A DNA stretch of 64,000 nucleotides from Bacteroides sp. (GTDB lineage Bacteria > Bacteroidota > Bacteroidia > Bacteroidales > Muribaculaceae): positions 1-64,000 of the forward strand of contig JAAVCF010000022.1 in assembly GCA_014802445.1 (NCBI GenBank). Direction: 5' to 3'. A program made the position numbers and the translations under genes. Positions 50,676 through 59,548 of this stretch are shown here, one piece after another; the first letter of the stretch is position 1; every line of letters begins with the position of its first letter. The notes beneath the pieces were generated by a model that saw nothing but the letters and a program-made list of their open reading frames with translations, did not search any database and was not told the DNA's origin.

Positions 50676-53600
50676 TTACTTGACGAGGATTTTGCGGCCG
50701 CGGGCTATGTAGAAGCCGGCGGGGAGGCGGGAGATGTCGGCTTGGTCGGCATTGCGGAGCACGAGGGTTCCGGTCAGCGAGTAGACGTCGCAACGGGCGG
50801 AGGTGGCCGTGATGGCGCTGATGCCCGAGGTGCCGACGGATATTTCAGCTTTGCCCACCATGCCTTCATAGTCGGCGGTGGCGGTGAGGGTGGCTATGCC
50901 TTCGGCTGTGAGCGAGATGTCAAACTCTCCGTAGCCGCAGGGGGTGACGGTGCACACCGCCGGGTCAGAGCTTTCCAGGGTGTATTCAATCATCATGCGG
51001 TTGCCGGCCTTGAGGGTGGTGAGGGCGGCGAGGTCAATTGTGGCTGAGCCTTCCTCGAGCGTGAAGCCGGAAAGATGAATCTCCGGCGCCTCATAGCAGC
51101 AGAAAGTCACCATGGAGGGGAACCAGTAGTACTCAGAAAGCTTGACGCTGCGCTCGGGAATAATCCGGCCGTCGGCGGGGTCAGCGCGATACACGTGGTT
51201 TTGAGTGTAGTGGCTGCCATAGCCTTTCTCCACGGTCGTGAGCACAATCTCATCGGTGAGAGGGTCAACGGCAATACCCTTGCCGTAGAGACATTCACCC
51301 TCAGGCAGGGTGATGAAGTCAGGGATGAACTCGCCGTTGTCGAGGTCAAGACGAGCCACTGCGGAAGCGTTGGAGGCGGTGGCGTAGTACACCACATTCT
51401 CACGATTGTCAACTGCCAGCGGGGCGGGGAACCATGTGGTCCACACGTTGGCGATGCATGTGCGGCCCTCGTAGGTGCCCGGGTCAATCTCCACGCGTGA
51501 GGCCTCGAGGGTCTCGGGGTCAATCTTCATAAACTGGCTGCCGGTGTCGAGCGTGGCTGCATAGAGGCTGCCGTCGGGAGTGACGAAGCAGCACACGGCG
51601 GCTCCGGCATTAATGTCGGTAATCTTGTCGGTGGCAGGGTCAATGGCCATGAGTTGCCAGTCCTTGGCGGTTACGAACACCCGGCCGCGATAGCGCAGCA
51701 TGTCGCCATAGGCCAGAGTGATGCTCTGTGTGTCAGAGAAAGGCTCGCCGGCGGTCATCGAGGCAAGGTCAATGGGATAGATGCCTTTTGAGGTGGTGAG
51801 ATAGCCCTTCTGAGCTGTGGCGCCGCAGAATGCGCGTCCCTGCTCGCTGTTGGTAGCCGGCGAGAAGGCGTTGACATAGGTGAGTGAGGCGGCATCAAGC
51901 TGCGTGAGAACATTACCCTCCACGCCGCCGAGATTTTTGCCGCTCTGCTTGCTGACAGCATAGAGTTTATCGGCAAAGCGGGTGGCGCAGGTGCCGGTGA
52001 TGCCCAGCGACTTGTTGGGGTTGACATCGATAAACGCGTCATACCAGGCCGTGTTGTCAACGCTCAGATGGGTGAACGACGCCATGTCGTGGCCAAACCA
52101 CCCCTCGTTATAAATGAGCATGCCGCTTGACAGCGAGCCTGGCTCGGGGCGCTCCACGGTGAACGTGACGGTGATTTCATCCATCGGTGCGGTGAGGTTG
52201 TCCTTGTCCGTAGTGACAATGTATCCGGCCGGGATGGTGATGGTGTAGGTGCCGTCGGCAAGGTTGGCGCCCCCTTTCACGGCCAGCATCACACTCTTGC
52301 TTGACACCGAGCCTGCGAGCTCCAGGCTCACGCCGTTGCCGCTGAGCATGGGAGTGCCGCTTTCGGCATTGATGCTCACCTTCTTGGTAGCGCTCTCCAC
52401 GTCGATGGTAAGCTTGGTGAAGAGCTCAATTGTGGCGCCCTGCGTGGGGGTGGTGGTGAAGGAGAAGCGCTGAGGCTGCTTGACGGTGTAGGTGGTGGTG
52501 AAGGGCTTGGCATTGACAATTTCGAGGCCTGAGGTGGTCACGCCCGAGAGTGCCCCGGCGGGGATGGTGAGGGTCCACTCGCCCGTGCCGGGCTGAGCCT
52601 CGGGGACGAAGGTCACCCCGGTGGCGGTGTCGGTGCCGCGGAGGGCTATGGTGGAGACACCGTCAGAGAGAGTGGCCTGCGAAGCCGCTCCGGCAAGAGT
52701 GATGGAGGCCATCACGTCGGTGGGGGCGACGGTGATTTCCGCAATCTCCTGCAGCACGGTGCCGGAGGCGGGGGTGATGCTGCATGTGAAATTCAGCGCC
52801 GGGTCAATGGTGAAGTGGGTCACGATTTCCGGATTGGTGGCCGAGGGGTCGGCCTCGGCGGCAAAGGTGCCCTCGGGGATGGTGAGGGTGTAGAGTCCGG
52901 GAGTGCGCAGGATGATGCTGCCGGAGGGAATCCCTTCGCCCTCGGCAAAGCCGGCGGTGATGGTGTTGTCCTTTGACAGCTGGGCGCCATAGCCGTGATA
53001 AACCTCCGTGTCGCCCTGACGCTGCAGGGTGACGGCAGAGATGTCAAACGGCCATCTCACCCCGTTCTCAGGGAGGTCAGTGAAGGTGATGCTGAAAAGG
53101 TCAAGCTCGCCCACCGTGGCGCCGTCGGCCGGCACGGTCACGAAGCTGCCTATGCTCGGCTTGGCGGGCCCCTCGCCGGCATTGCTGCCGTCGACGGTGT
53201 AAGTGGCCGTGATGGTGGCGTTGCAGATGTCAGGCTTGTTGAGCTGGATGAATGTGGCTTCAGGCACTGTCAGGGTGTAGACACCTGCCTCAGTGATGGT
53301 TTTCTCAACGCCGTCCGAGCCGAAAAACATGGTGCAGAAAGCCTCGTCATAATCCTGCTCGGTTCTGACCACGGTGAATGTGGAGCCGCTTTCGGCCCGG
53401 AGGGTGATGCCGGAGGTGTCGAAGCGTCCCAGGCCGCGCCATCCCAGATCATAGAATCTGAGAGTGATTGATTCAATCTCGCTCACCGAGCCCTGCTCGG
53501 GGCTGAGGGAGACTTTGCCGATGGTGCCTGAGGTGAATGACTGGGCCGAGGCCGAGAGCCATGCCAGGCACAACAATAATAATCCTAATGCTTTTTTCAT
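50676..53600 (-). CDS. Large secreted DUF5074/BtuG-like beta-propeller protein with sorting domain
   Basis: The 974-aa protein has a signal peptide (about 1-19, LLLLCLAWLSASAQ) with no lipobox. Four related beta-sandwich repeats follow to about residue 480, each with a P..G-T/S.....I motif (SLSPEQGSVSEIESI, TVPADGATVGELDLF, SITPASGTVLQEIAEI, TTPTQGATIELFTKL). Residues about 490-830 form a DUF5074/YncE-type propeller (MLIYNEGWFGHDMAS, NPNKSLGITGTCATRFADKL). An Ig-like module and a type 9-like sorting domain end the chain (DVYSLTGTLVL, LPAGFYIARGRKILVK). DUF5074 propellers include BtuG, the surface B12-capture lipoprotein of Bacteroides, and this gene lies behind a cobalamin riboswitch, so surface cobalamin or corrinoid binding is inferred. 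No BtuB gene is adjacent. Confidence 0.8.
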   Translation of the reverse strand: MKKALGLLLLCLAWLSASAQSFTSGTIGKVSLSPEQGSVSEIESITLRFYDLGWRGLGRFDTSGITLRAESGSTFTVVRTEQDYDEAFCTMFFGSDGVEKTITEAGVYTLTVPEATFIQLNKPDICNATITATYTVDGSNAGEGPAKPSIGSFVTVPADGATVGELDLFSITFTDLPENGVRWPFDISAVTLQRQGDTEVYHGYGAQLSKDNTITAGFAEGEGIPSGSIILRTPGLYTLTIPEGTFAAEADPSATNPEIVTHFTIDPALNFTCSITPASGTVLQEIAEITVAPTDVMASITLAGAASQATLSDGVSTIALRGTDTATGVTFVPEAQPGTGEWTLTIPAGALSGVTTSGLEIVNAKPFTTTYTVKQPQRFSFTTTPTQGATIELFTKLTIDVESATKKVSINAESGTPMLSGNGVSLELAGSVSSKSVMLAVKGGANLADGTYTITIPAGYIVTTDKDNLTAPMDEITVTFTVERPEPGSLSSGMLIYNEGWFGHDMASFTHLSVDNTAWYDAFIDVNPNKSLGITGTCATRFADKLYAVSKQSGKNLGGVEGNVLTQLDAASLTYVNAFSPATNSEQGRAFCGATAQKGYLTTSKGIYPIDLASMTAGEPFSDTQSITLAYGDMLRYRGRVFVTAKDWQLMAIDPATDKITDINAGAAVCCFVTPDGSLYAATLDTGSQFMKIDPETLEASRVEIDPGTYEGRTCIANVWTTWFPAPLAVDNRENVVYYATASNASAVARLDLDNGEFIPDFITLPEGECLYGKGIAVDPLTDEIVLTTVEKGYGSHYTQNHVYRADPADGRIIPERSVKLSEYYWFPSMVTFCCYEAPEIHLSGFTLEEGSATIDLAALTTLKAGNRMMIEYTLESSDPAVCTVTPCGYGEFDISLTAEGIATLTATADYEGMVGKAEISVGTSGISAITATSARCDVYSLTGTLVLRNADQADISRLPAGFYIARGRKILVK

Positions 53601-53805
53601 ACCTATATATAAATAAAAAAACTCGCAGTCCGCAGGATGGCCGGAGCCGTCCGAAGGCTGTGAGAAAACACATAGGCACGCTGCATCATCGGCGCTCGGG
53701 CCGCATCGATGAGTAACCTCCCGGATGCGGAGTGGGGTGCCGCAGGCGGGTAATGAGAGTGCGAGCCACAGCTGTCTTCCCAGTGAGCCGTGATTCGGTG
53801 CATGC
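53601..53805 (-). other. Leader between riboswitch aptamer and BtuG-like gene
   Basis: About 205 nt of GC-rich leader separate the B12 box from the start codon. It ends in a GC-rich segment followed by GAGTTTTTTTATTT only about 15 nt before the ATG. The run of T after GC-rich sequence looks like an intrinsic terminator or expression platform, though the stem is not strong. No ORF here is credible. Confidence 0.5.
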
Positions 53806-54046
53806 AGGCAGGTTTTCTGACTTGGCTCCTTTCATCAAGCCGCCTTCCCACACAGTTCAAGCCTGTGAAGTGACATTGTGGCGTGACTACTCCTGCGGAG
53901 CCTTACAGCAGCGGGTCTGTCCGGGATTCTCACCCGGTTCCCTGGCCTCCGCGAACAATATTCGCGGACGCCGGCGCTAAATGCGCCTCTCCTGCAACAC
54001 CGATATTCCCCTATGCCGCCTCTCCTGGCCAGCGGGAAACATCGGC
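53806..54046 (-). promoter_or_regulatory. Cobalamin riboswitch
   Basis: On the minus strand the sequence has the cobalamin aptamer core: CCAGGGAACCGGGTGAGAAT, CCCGGACAGACCCGCTGCTG, then TAAGG, and downstream AAGTCAGAAAACCTGCCTGC, a B12-box variant of GCCAGGAGACCTGCC. A GC-rich accessory hairpin (GTCCGCGAATATTGTTCGCG) lies upstream of the core. Adenosyl- or aquocobalamin binding would reduce expression of the BtuG-like gene, as for other B12 uptake genes. Confidence 0.93.
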
Positions 54047-54048
54047 GG

Positions 54049-54056
54049 CAAAGGTA
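54049..54056 (-). promoter_or_regulatory. -7 box TACCTTTG before the riboswitch
   Basis: Minus-strand TACCTTTG lies just upstream of the aptamer; the transcript would begin about at its first bases. A clear -33 TTTG at 20 bp is not present. Confidence 0.5.
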
Positions 54057-54164
54057 AGCAAATTTTTCAAATCAAGCTTTGCGTGACAAAACTTTTCTGA
54101 GATGCTGTTGCTAAACATATATTTTAATGTGGCGGGATGTGATGGGAGGTTGGCGGGATTTTGT

Positions 54165-54172
54165 TAATTTTG
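54165..54172 (+). promoter_or_regulatory. -7 box TAATTTTG of nfnAB
   Basis: TAATTTTG is 32 bp upstream of the preferred nfnA start codon and lies inside the N-terminal part of the longer track ORF, which argues against that longer start. Confidence 0.55.
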
Positions 54173-54204
54173 CGGATGAAGCAAAAATAAGTTACGTTAC
54201 TTTA

Positions 54205-54987
54205 ATGGCTAAGATTTTAACTAAGGAACATTTTTCCGAACATGTGGTCAAGCTCGTTGTCGAGGCGCCGCTGATTGCGCGCTCGCGCCGCCCGGGCCAC
54301 TTTGTAATAGTCAGAGCCACAGAGGGGGGCGAGCGCATTCCGCTCACCATTGCCGATGCCGACGTTAAGGCCGGCACGGTCACTCTGGTGGTTCAGGAAG
54401 TGGGTGAGTCAACCCGCAAGATTTGTGCTCTCGAACCCGGCGAGGAGCTGATTGACATTGTGGGCCCGCTGGGACAGGCCACCCACATTGAGCGCGTGGG
54501 CACCGTGGTGTGCTGCGGCGGCGGTGTGGGCGTGGCGCCTCTGCTGCCAATCATCAAGGCCATGAAGCAGGCCGGCAACAGAGTGATAAGCGTGCTTGCC
54601 GCCCGCACGGCTGACCTTGTGATTCTTGAGGACGAGGTGGCCCCCTGGAGCGACGAGGTCATTGTGATGACCGACGATGGCTCGCGCGGACGCAAGGGCC
54701 TGGTAACCGCCGGAGTGGAGGAGGTTATCAAGCGCGAAAAGGTGGATCAGGTGGTGACCATCGGTCCTGCCGTGATGATGAAATTCGTGGCTGAGTTGAC
54801 CCGCCGTTACAATGTGCCCACCATGTGCTCGCTCAACACCATTATGGTTGACGGCACGGGAATGTGCGGCGCTTGCCGTGTGAGCGTTGACGGACGCACC
54901 CGTTTTGTGTGTATCGAAGGGCCGGAGTTTGACGCTCACAAGGTTGACTTCGATGAAATGATGACCCGATTAAGATCCTTTAAGTGA
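54205..54987 (+). CDS. nfnA: NAD(P)H-dependent ferredoxin:NADP oxidoreductase, FAD/2Fe-2S subunit (NfnA/SudB-like)
   Basis: The ATG at 54205 (MAKILTKEHFSEHVVKL) is downstream of the promoter box and gives a 260-aa protein. It has the FAD domain of PyrK/NfnA-type proteins (RPGHFVIVRA, RIPLTIADAD), the nucleotide-binding CCGGGVGVAPLLPII and the 2Fe-2S cysteines in the last third (MCSLNTIMVDGTGMCGACRV). Together with the next gene it resembles the electron-bifurcating NfnAB (or sulfide dehydrogenase SudAB) that couples NADH, NADPH and ferredoxin in anaerobes. Confidence 0.82.
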   Translation: MAKILTKEHFSEHVVKLVVEAPLIARSRRPGHFVIVRATEGGERIPLTIADADVKAGTVTLVVQEVGESTRKICALEPGEELIDIVGPLGQATHIERVGTVVCCGGGVGVAPLLPIIKAMKQAGNRVISVLAARTADLVILEDEVAPWSDEVIVMTDDGSRGRKGLVTAGVEEVIKREKVDQVVTIGPAVMMKFVAELTRRYNVPTMCSLNTIMVDGTGMCGACRVSVDGRTRFVCIEGPEFDAHKVDFDEMMTRLRSFK

Positions 54988-56459
54988 TGATGGAAAAGAA
55001 AACGTTGGCGCCTCGTGACGCTGAATGGCGCGAGGAGCTGCGCGCCGCAATGCCGGCCAAGGAGCGCATGGCGCTTCCCCGCGTGAAGATGCGTGAGCTC
55101 GACCCTGCCGACCGTATAGCGCAGCCCACCGCCGAGGTCAATATGGGCCTTACTCCCGAGCAGGCTGTGGCTGAGGCCACTCGCTGTCTTGACTGCCCTT
55201 CACCCCGCTGTGTGACGGGTTGCCCCGTGTCAATTGACATTCCCGGATTCATCAAGAATATCCAGCGCGGCGACGTGGCCGAGGCTGTGAAGGTGCTCCG
55301 CGCCACCAGTGCTCTTCCCGCCGTCTGTGGCCGCGTGTGTCCCCAGGAAAAGCAGTGTGAGTCAAAGTGTATCTACCATGCGAGCAAGCGCGAGCCTGTG
55401 GCCATCGGCTATCTGGAGCGCTTTGCCGCTGACTCCGCGCTTGACACCGAGGCTCTGCCGCCCGCTCCCGCCGTTGCTCCCGTGGGGGCTGTGAAGGTGG
55501 CAGTAATCGGTTCGGGACCTGCCGGACTCTCATTTGCCGGCGACATGGCCGCCCGAGGCTATGCCGTGACGGTGTTTGAGGCGCTGCATGAAATCGGCGG
55601 AGTGCTGAAATACGGCATCCCCGAGTTCCGCCTGCCCAATGCCATTGTCGACGCCGAGATTGCGGCCCTCAAGGCCCGCGGAGTGGAGTTTGTCAAGGAT
55701 GTGGTGGTGGGTAAAACCGTCACTCTCGATGACCTTGAGGAGCTTGGCTTCAAGGGGGTGTTTGTGGGGTCCGGCGCAGGCCTGCCCCGCTTTATGGGCA
55801 TTCCCGGCGAGAATCTGGTGGGTGTGATGTCGTGCAACGAGTATCTCACCCGCATCAACCTCATGGGTGCCGGTCGTGAGGGCTTTGACACTCCGGTGAT
55901 GCGCGGCAAGCGCGTGGCGGTGATTGGTGGCGGCAACACGGCTATGGACGCCGTGCGCACAGCCCGCCGCATGGGTGCCGAGGAGGCCATCGTGGTTTAT
56001 CGCCGCAGCATCGAGGAGATGCCGGCGCGCGTTGAGGAGGTGCACCACGCCCGTCAGGAGGGTGTGACCTTCATGACGCTCCACAATCCTCTGGAATATC
56101 TGGCCGACGAGAACGGCCGCGTGAAGGCCATGAAGCTCCAGCGCATGGAGCTGGGCGAGCCTGACGAGAGCGGGCGCCGCAGCCCGGTGCCCGTGGAGGG
56201 CGCTGTGGAGGAGGTGCCTGTAGATTTGGTTATCGTGTCGGTGGGCGTGTCGCCTAACCCACTGGTGCCCAACTCTGTCAAGGGCCTGGATGTGAGCCGA
56301 CGCGGCACCATCGTGGTCAATGAGGAGACCATGCAGTCATCCATCCCCACCCTCTTTGCCGGCGGCGACATTGTGCGCGGCGGTGCCACGGTGATTCTCG
56401 CCATGGGCGACGGCCGCCGTGCTGCCGGAGCAATGGACCGCACTCTGCGCGGCGAATAA
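54987..56459 (+). CDS. nfnB: NADPH-dependent glutamate synthase-like oxidoreductase (NfnB/GltA family)
   Basis: ATG codons at 54987 and 54990 follow a GTG at 54984; 54987 overlaps the nfnA stop by one base. The product of about 490 aa has N-terminal 4Fe-4S cysteines (CLDCPSPRCVTGCP, CGRVCPQEKQCESKC), an FAD Rossmann motif (VAVIGSGPAGLSFAGDMAA) and an NADPH motif (VAVIGGGNTAMDAVRTARRM). The GltA-type enzyme transfers electrons to or from NADPH; paired with nfnA a bifurcating transhydrogenase is more likely than true glutamate synthesis, because no large GltB subunit is present. Confidence 0.87.
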   Translation: MMEKKTLAPRDAEWREELRAAMPAKERMALPRVKMRELDPADRIAQPTAEVNMGLTPEQAVAEATRCLDCPSPRCVTGCPVSIDIPGFIKNIQRGDVAEAVKVLRATSALPAVCGRVCPQEKQCESKCIYHASKREPVAIGYLERFAADSALDTEALPPAPAVAPVGAVKVAVIGSGPAGLSFAGDMAARGYAVTVFEALHEIGGVLKYGIPEFRLPNAIVDAEIAALKARGVEFVKDVVVGKTVTLDDLEELGFKGVFVGSGAGLPRFMGIPGENLVGVMSCNEYLTRINLMGAGREGFDTPVMRGKRVAVIGGGNTAMDAVRTARRMGAEEAIVVYRRSIEEMPARVEEVHHARQEGVTFMTLHNPLEYLADENGRVKAMKLQRMELGEPDESGRRSPVPVEGAVEEVPVDLVIVSVGVSPNPLVPNSVKGLDVSRRGTIVVNEETMQSSIPTLFAGGDIVRGGATVILAMGDGRRAAGAMDRTLRGE

Positions 56460-56491
56460 GAATCTTGTTAAACATTATGAACCAATCGTAT

Positions 56492-57700
56492 ATGAAAAAA
56501 TATATCATCCCTCTGGCCGCTCTGGCCGCTTTATCAGCTCAGGCCGCCGACCCCAACGATGGGGTGGTGGTGCCTGATTCCACCGGTTTCACTTTCACTG
56601 ATGTCACTCTGGTGCCCACAGGTTCGGTCAAGGACCAGAACAAGAGCGGCACATGCTGGTGCTTCGCCACCACCTCATTCATGGAGGATGAAATTCGCCG
56701 CAAGACCGGCCGCGAAGTTGACCTCAGCGAGATGTTCACCGTGCGCCACTGCTATGCCGACAAGGCTGACCGCTATGTGCGCATGTATGGCGAGGCCAAC
56801 TTCGGCGCCGGCGGCTCGGCTGTGGATGTCAACTATGTGTGGGACCGCTACGGCATGATGCCTGAGGAGGCGTATGCCGGTCTGAACTATGGCGAGCCCA
56901 AGCATGACCATTATGAGCTTGACGCGGCGCTCACCGCTTATGTGAAAGCAATATCCTCAAAGCCCGGCAAGAAAATCTCCACCGCTTGGCGCAAGGGCCT
57001 CGAAGGGGTGCTGGACGCTTACATGGGCCCTGTGCCTGAAACGTTCACCTATCAGGGCAAAACCTACACTCCCCGCTCATTTGCCGACGCTATGGGCCTG
57101 GACATGAACGACTATGTGGCTCTCACTTCGTTCACTCACCATCCCTTCTACAAGCCTTTCGTGCTTGAGGTGGCCGACAACTGGCTCTGGGCACCTTATT
57201 ATAATGTGCCTCTCGACGAGCTGAAAGCCACCGTTGACAATGCTCTCAAAAAGGGCTATTCAGTGGTGTGGGCGGCCGACGTGAGCGAGGGCGGCTTCAA
57301 GTGGCGCGAGGGTTATGCCCTGATGCCCAAGGAGAAGGATCAGGCCGACATGGACGGCACCGAACTCTCGCGCTGGGTGCAGCTCAGTGACAATGACCGT
57401 GACAAGGCCCAGTTTGACATCCACGGTCCCGTGCCTGAAATCGAGGTGACCCCCGAGCTGCGTCAGGAGATGTTTGACCGTCAGGAAACCACTGATGACC
57501 ATGGCATGGTGATTGTGGGCATCGCCACTGACCAGGAGGGCAACCGTTATTATAAGGTAAAGAACTCTTGGGACACCAACCAGCTCTATAACGGCTACTT
57601 CTACGTGTCAGAGCCTTACTTCCTTGCCAAGACTCTCAGCATCATGCTCAACAAGGAGGCCATCCCCGCAGCCACAGCCAAGGCGCTGTCGCTCAAGTGA
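56492..57700 (+). CDS. Aminopeptidase C / bleomycin hydrolase-like C1B peptidase, exported
   Basis: The ATG at 56492 begins a good signal peptide (MKKYIIPLAALAALSAQAAD), giving 402 aa; the track start adds nine unneeded residues. Catalytic groups are visible: SVKDQNKSGTCWCFATTSF with the nucleophile Cys, DDHGMVIVGIA with the His, and YKVKNSWDTN with the Asn. Homologous PepC enzymes are cytosolic in other bacteria; the Bacteroidetes form is exported, implying peptide breakdown in the periplasm. It starts 32 bp after nfnB and ends in a terminator. Confidence 0.9.
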   Translation: MKKYIIPLAALAALSAQAADPNDGVVVPDSTGFTFTDVTLVPTGSVKDQNKSGTCWCFATTSFMEDEIRRKTGREVDLSEMFTVRHCYADKADRYVRMYGEANFGAGGSAVDVNYVWDRYGMMPEEAYAGLNYGEPKHDHYELDAALTAYVKAISSKPGKKISTAWRKGLEGVLDAYMGPVPETFTYQGKTYTPRSFADAMGLDMNDYVALTSFTHHPFYKPFVLEVADNWLWAPYYNVPLDELKATVDNALKKGYSVVWAADVSEGGFKWREGYALMPKEKDQADMDGTELSRWVQLSDNDRDKAQFDIHGPVPEIEVTPELRQEMFDRQETTDDHGMVIVGIATDQEGNRYYKVKNSWDTNQLYNGYFYVSEPYFLAKTLSIMLNKEAIPAATAKALSLK

Positions 57701-57721
57701 CGGCTCTCCATCCATCGCATC

Positions 57722-57750
57722 AAAGCCCGCCCTCCCCGGCGGGCTTTTCT
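57722..57750 (+). terminator. Terminator after the C1B peptidase gene
   Basis: AAAGCCCGCC-CTCCCC-GGCGGGCTTT with a TTTTCT tail. Confidence 0.88.
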
Positions 57751-57830
57751 GATTTCCGGCGGCGGTGAACAAACGGCGGCGGGAGTGTGTTCTTCTGTTA
57801 AAGAATGTTGAACACTTATGCTTCTAATAA

Positions 57831-59531
57831 ATGTGGTTTGTTAATGCTTTCCGTGAAGCTCCGGCTCTGGCCGTTTTTCTGACCATCGGACTCGGCTTTC
57901 TCCTTGGCCGCCTGAAATATAAAGGATTCTCACTCGGCACTGTCACTTCGGTGCTCATTGTCGGCGTGCTCGTAGGCCAGATGGATATCAACGTGGGCGG
58001 TCCGCTTAAAAGCGTGTCGTTCATGCTCTTCCTGTTTTGTATAGGCTACAGTGTGGGCCCCCAGTTTTTCCGCTCGCTCAAGGGCGACGGACTCAAGGAA
58101 GTGGGCTTCGCCGTGGTGATGTGCCTGATGATTCTCGGTGTGTCGTGGGTGGTGGCCCTGTGGCTCGGCCTTGACCCCGGACAGGCGGCGGGCATGATGG
58201 CCGGTGCATCCACGGCTTCCCCGGTGGTGGGCGCGGCTGAGGACACTGTGGCCAATCTGGCGGCCTCGCCCGACAGGGTGAAGCAGATGGTGGATGCCAT
58301 TCCGGTGTGTTATGCAATGACTTACGTGTTCGGCACCATCGGCGCCGTGTGGCTCATAGGCTATGTTGGCCCGGCCATGATGGGCGGTCTCGACAAGGTG
58401 AAGCAGCTCACCCGCAAGTATGAGCAGGAACACACCTCGAGCTCTATCTCTGACAATCCCGCTTTCTTCAACGCCGCCCGGCCCGTGGCGTTCCGCGCCT
58501 TTGTGGCCGACGGTCCCTGGATGGACTCGCCGCGCTCGGTGGCTGATATAGAGGGCCGTTACTCCTCGCTTGGGCGCCGCATGAAGGTGGAGCGCATCAA
58601 GGATGCCGCAGGCTCGGTTACTGACAATCCGGCGCCTGACGCTGTGGTGGAGCAGGGGATGACGGTGGTTATCTCCGGACGCCGCGAGGCCATCGTGGCC
58701 GACAATTCGTGGCTCGGTCACGAGGTAGCCGATGTGGAACTCCTCACCTTCCCGGTAGAGGATGTCCCGGTCACCGTGGCCCGTCACACTCCCGAAATGA
58801 CTGTTGCCGAGTTGCTTAAACAAGACTGGATGCACGGTGTGGAGGTTAAGAGCCTGCGCCGCGACGGCAAGGTCATTGCCGCTGACGCTGATGCCACAGT
58901 GCGCCCTGCCGATGTTGTCGAGCTTGTGGGCGGCAAGCGTGAGCTTAGCCTTGCTGCCGAGAAGCTGGGCTATGCCGATGTGCCGTCGCTGGCCACTGAC
59001 TTTGTGTTCGTGGGTTTCGGAGTGCTCATTGGCGGCCTGCTGGGCATGCTTGCCTTCAAGGTGGGCAATGTGTCGGTGAGCCTCGGCACGAGTGGCGGCG
59101 CCCTCATCTCGGGCCTCATTCTGGGCTGGCTGCGCTCGCGTCGCCCCGTCTACGGTGCCATCCCCAAGGCTTCGCTCTGGGTGTTTAACAATCTGGGCCT
59201 TAACATGTATATCGCCGTCATCGGCATCGCCTCGGGCCCGTCGTTTGTCAGCTCGTTTGAGGCTGTGGGACCCAAGATTTTCCTGGCCGGCATTATCGTC
59301 ACGGTGGTGCCTCTGTTCATAGGCCTGATTCTGGCCCACAAGGTGTTTAAGTTCCACCCCGCCATTGCCTTGGGCTGCTGCGCGGGTGCGCGCAAAACCA
59401 CCGCCGGCCTCGGTGCCGTTCAGGAGCGCCTCGGAAGCACGGTGCCCGCCGTGGGCTACACCATCACCTACGCCGTCTCAAACACTCTGCTAATCATCTT
59501 CGGCATCCTCCTCGTGATGCTTCTTGCCTGA
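57831..59531 (+). CDS. AspT/YidE-family transporter with TrkA-C domains
   Basis: The 566-aa protein has two membrane halves of about five helices each (residues about 10-180 and 385-566) around a cytosolic middle with TrkA-C-type RCK domains (about 200-370; VEQGMTVVISGRREAIV, VRPADVVELVGGKREL). Each half ends in the family repeat (AAGMMAGASTASPVVGAAED; CCAGARKTTAGLGAVQERLG). The family includes the aspartate:alanine antiporter AspT and E. coli YidE/YbjL; substrate is not evident. It is followed 17 bp later by the patatin fusion gene, so cotranscription is likely. Confidence 0.87.
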   Translation: MWFVNAFREAPALAVFLTIGLGFLLGRLKYKGFSLGTVTSVLIVGVLVGQMDINVGGPLKSVSFMLFLFCIGYSVGPQFFRSLKGDGLKEVGFAVVMCLMILGVSWVVALWLGLDPGQAAGMMAGASTASPVVGAAEDTVANLAASPDRVKQMVDAIPVCYAMTYVFGTIGAVWLIGYVGPAMMGGLDKVKQLTRKYEQEHTSSSISDNPAFFNAARPVAFRAFVADGPWMDSPRSVADIEGRYSSLGRRMKVERIKDAAGSVTDNPAPDAVVEQGMTVVISGRREAIVADNSWLGHEVADVELLTFPVEDVPVTVARHTPEMTVAELLKQDWMHGVEVKSLRRDGKVIAADADATVRPADVVELVGGKRELSLAAEKLGYADVPSLATDFVFVGFGVLIGGLLGMLAFKVGNVSVSLGTSGGALISGLILGWLRSRRPVYGAIPKASLWVFNNLGLNMYIAVIGIASGPSFVSSFEAVGPKIFLAGIIVTVVPLFIGLILAHKVFKFHPAIALGCCAGARKTTAGLGAVQERLGSTVPAVGYTITYAVSNTLLIIFGILLVMLLA

Positions 59532-59548
59532 CTAATAACGGATTCACT

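Noticed and set aside
53603-53860. 85-aa ORF inside the riboswitch leader
   Set aside because: It reads through the leader and B12 box; the conserved RNA motif explains the sequence better.
57930-59357. 475-aa ORF antisense to the AspT/YidE-type transporter
   Set aside because: Histidine-rich shadow of a GC-rich membrane gene with no domain signature.
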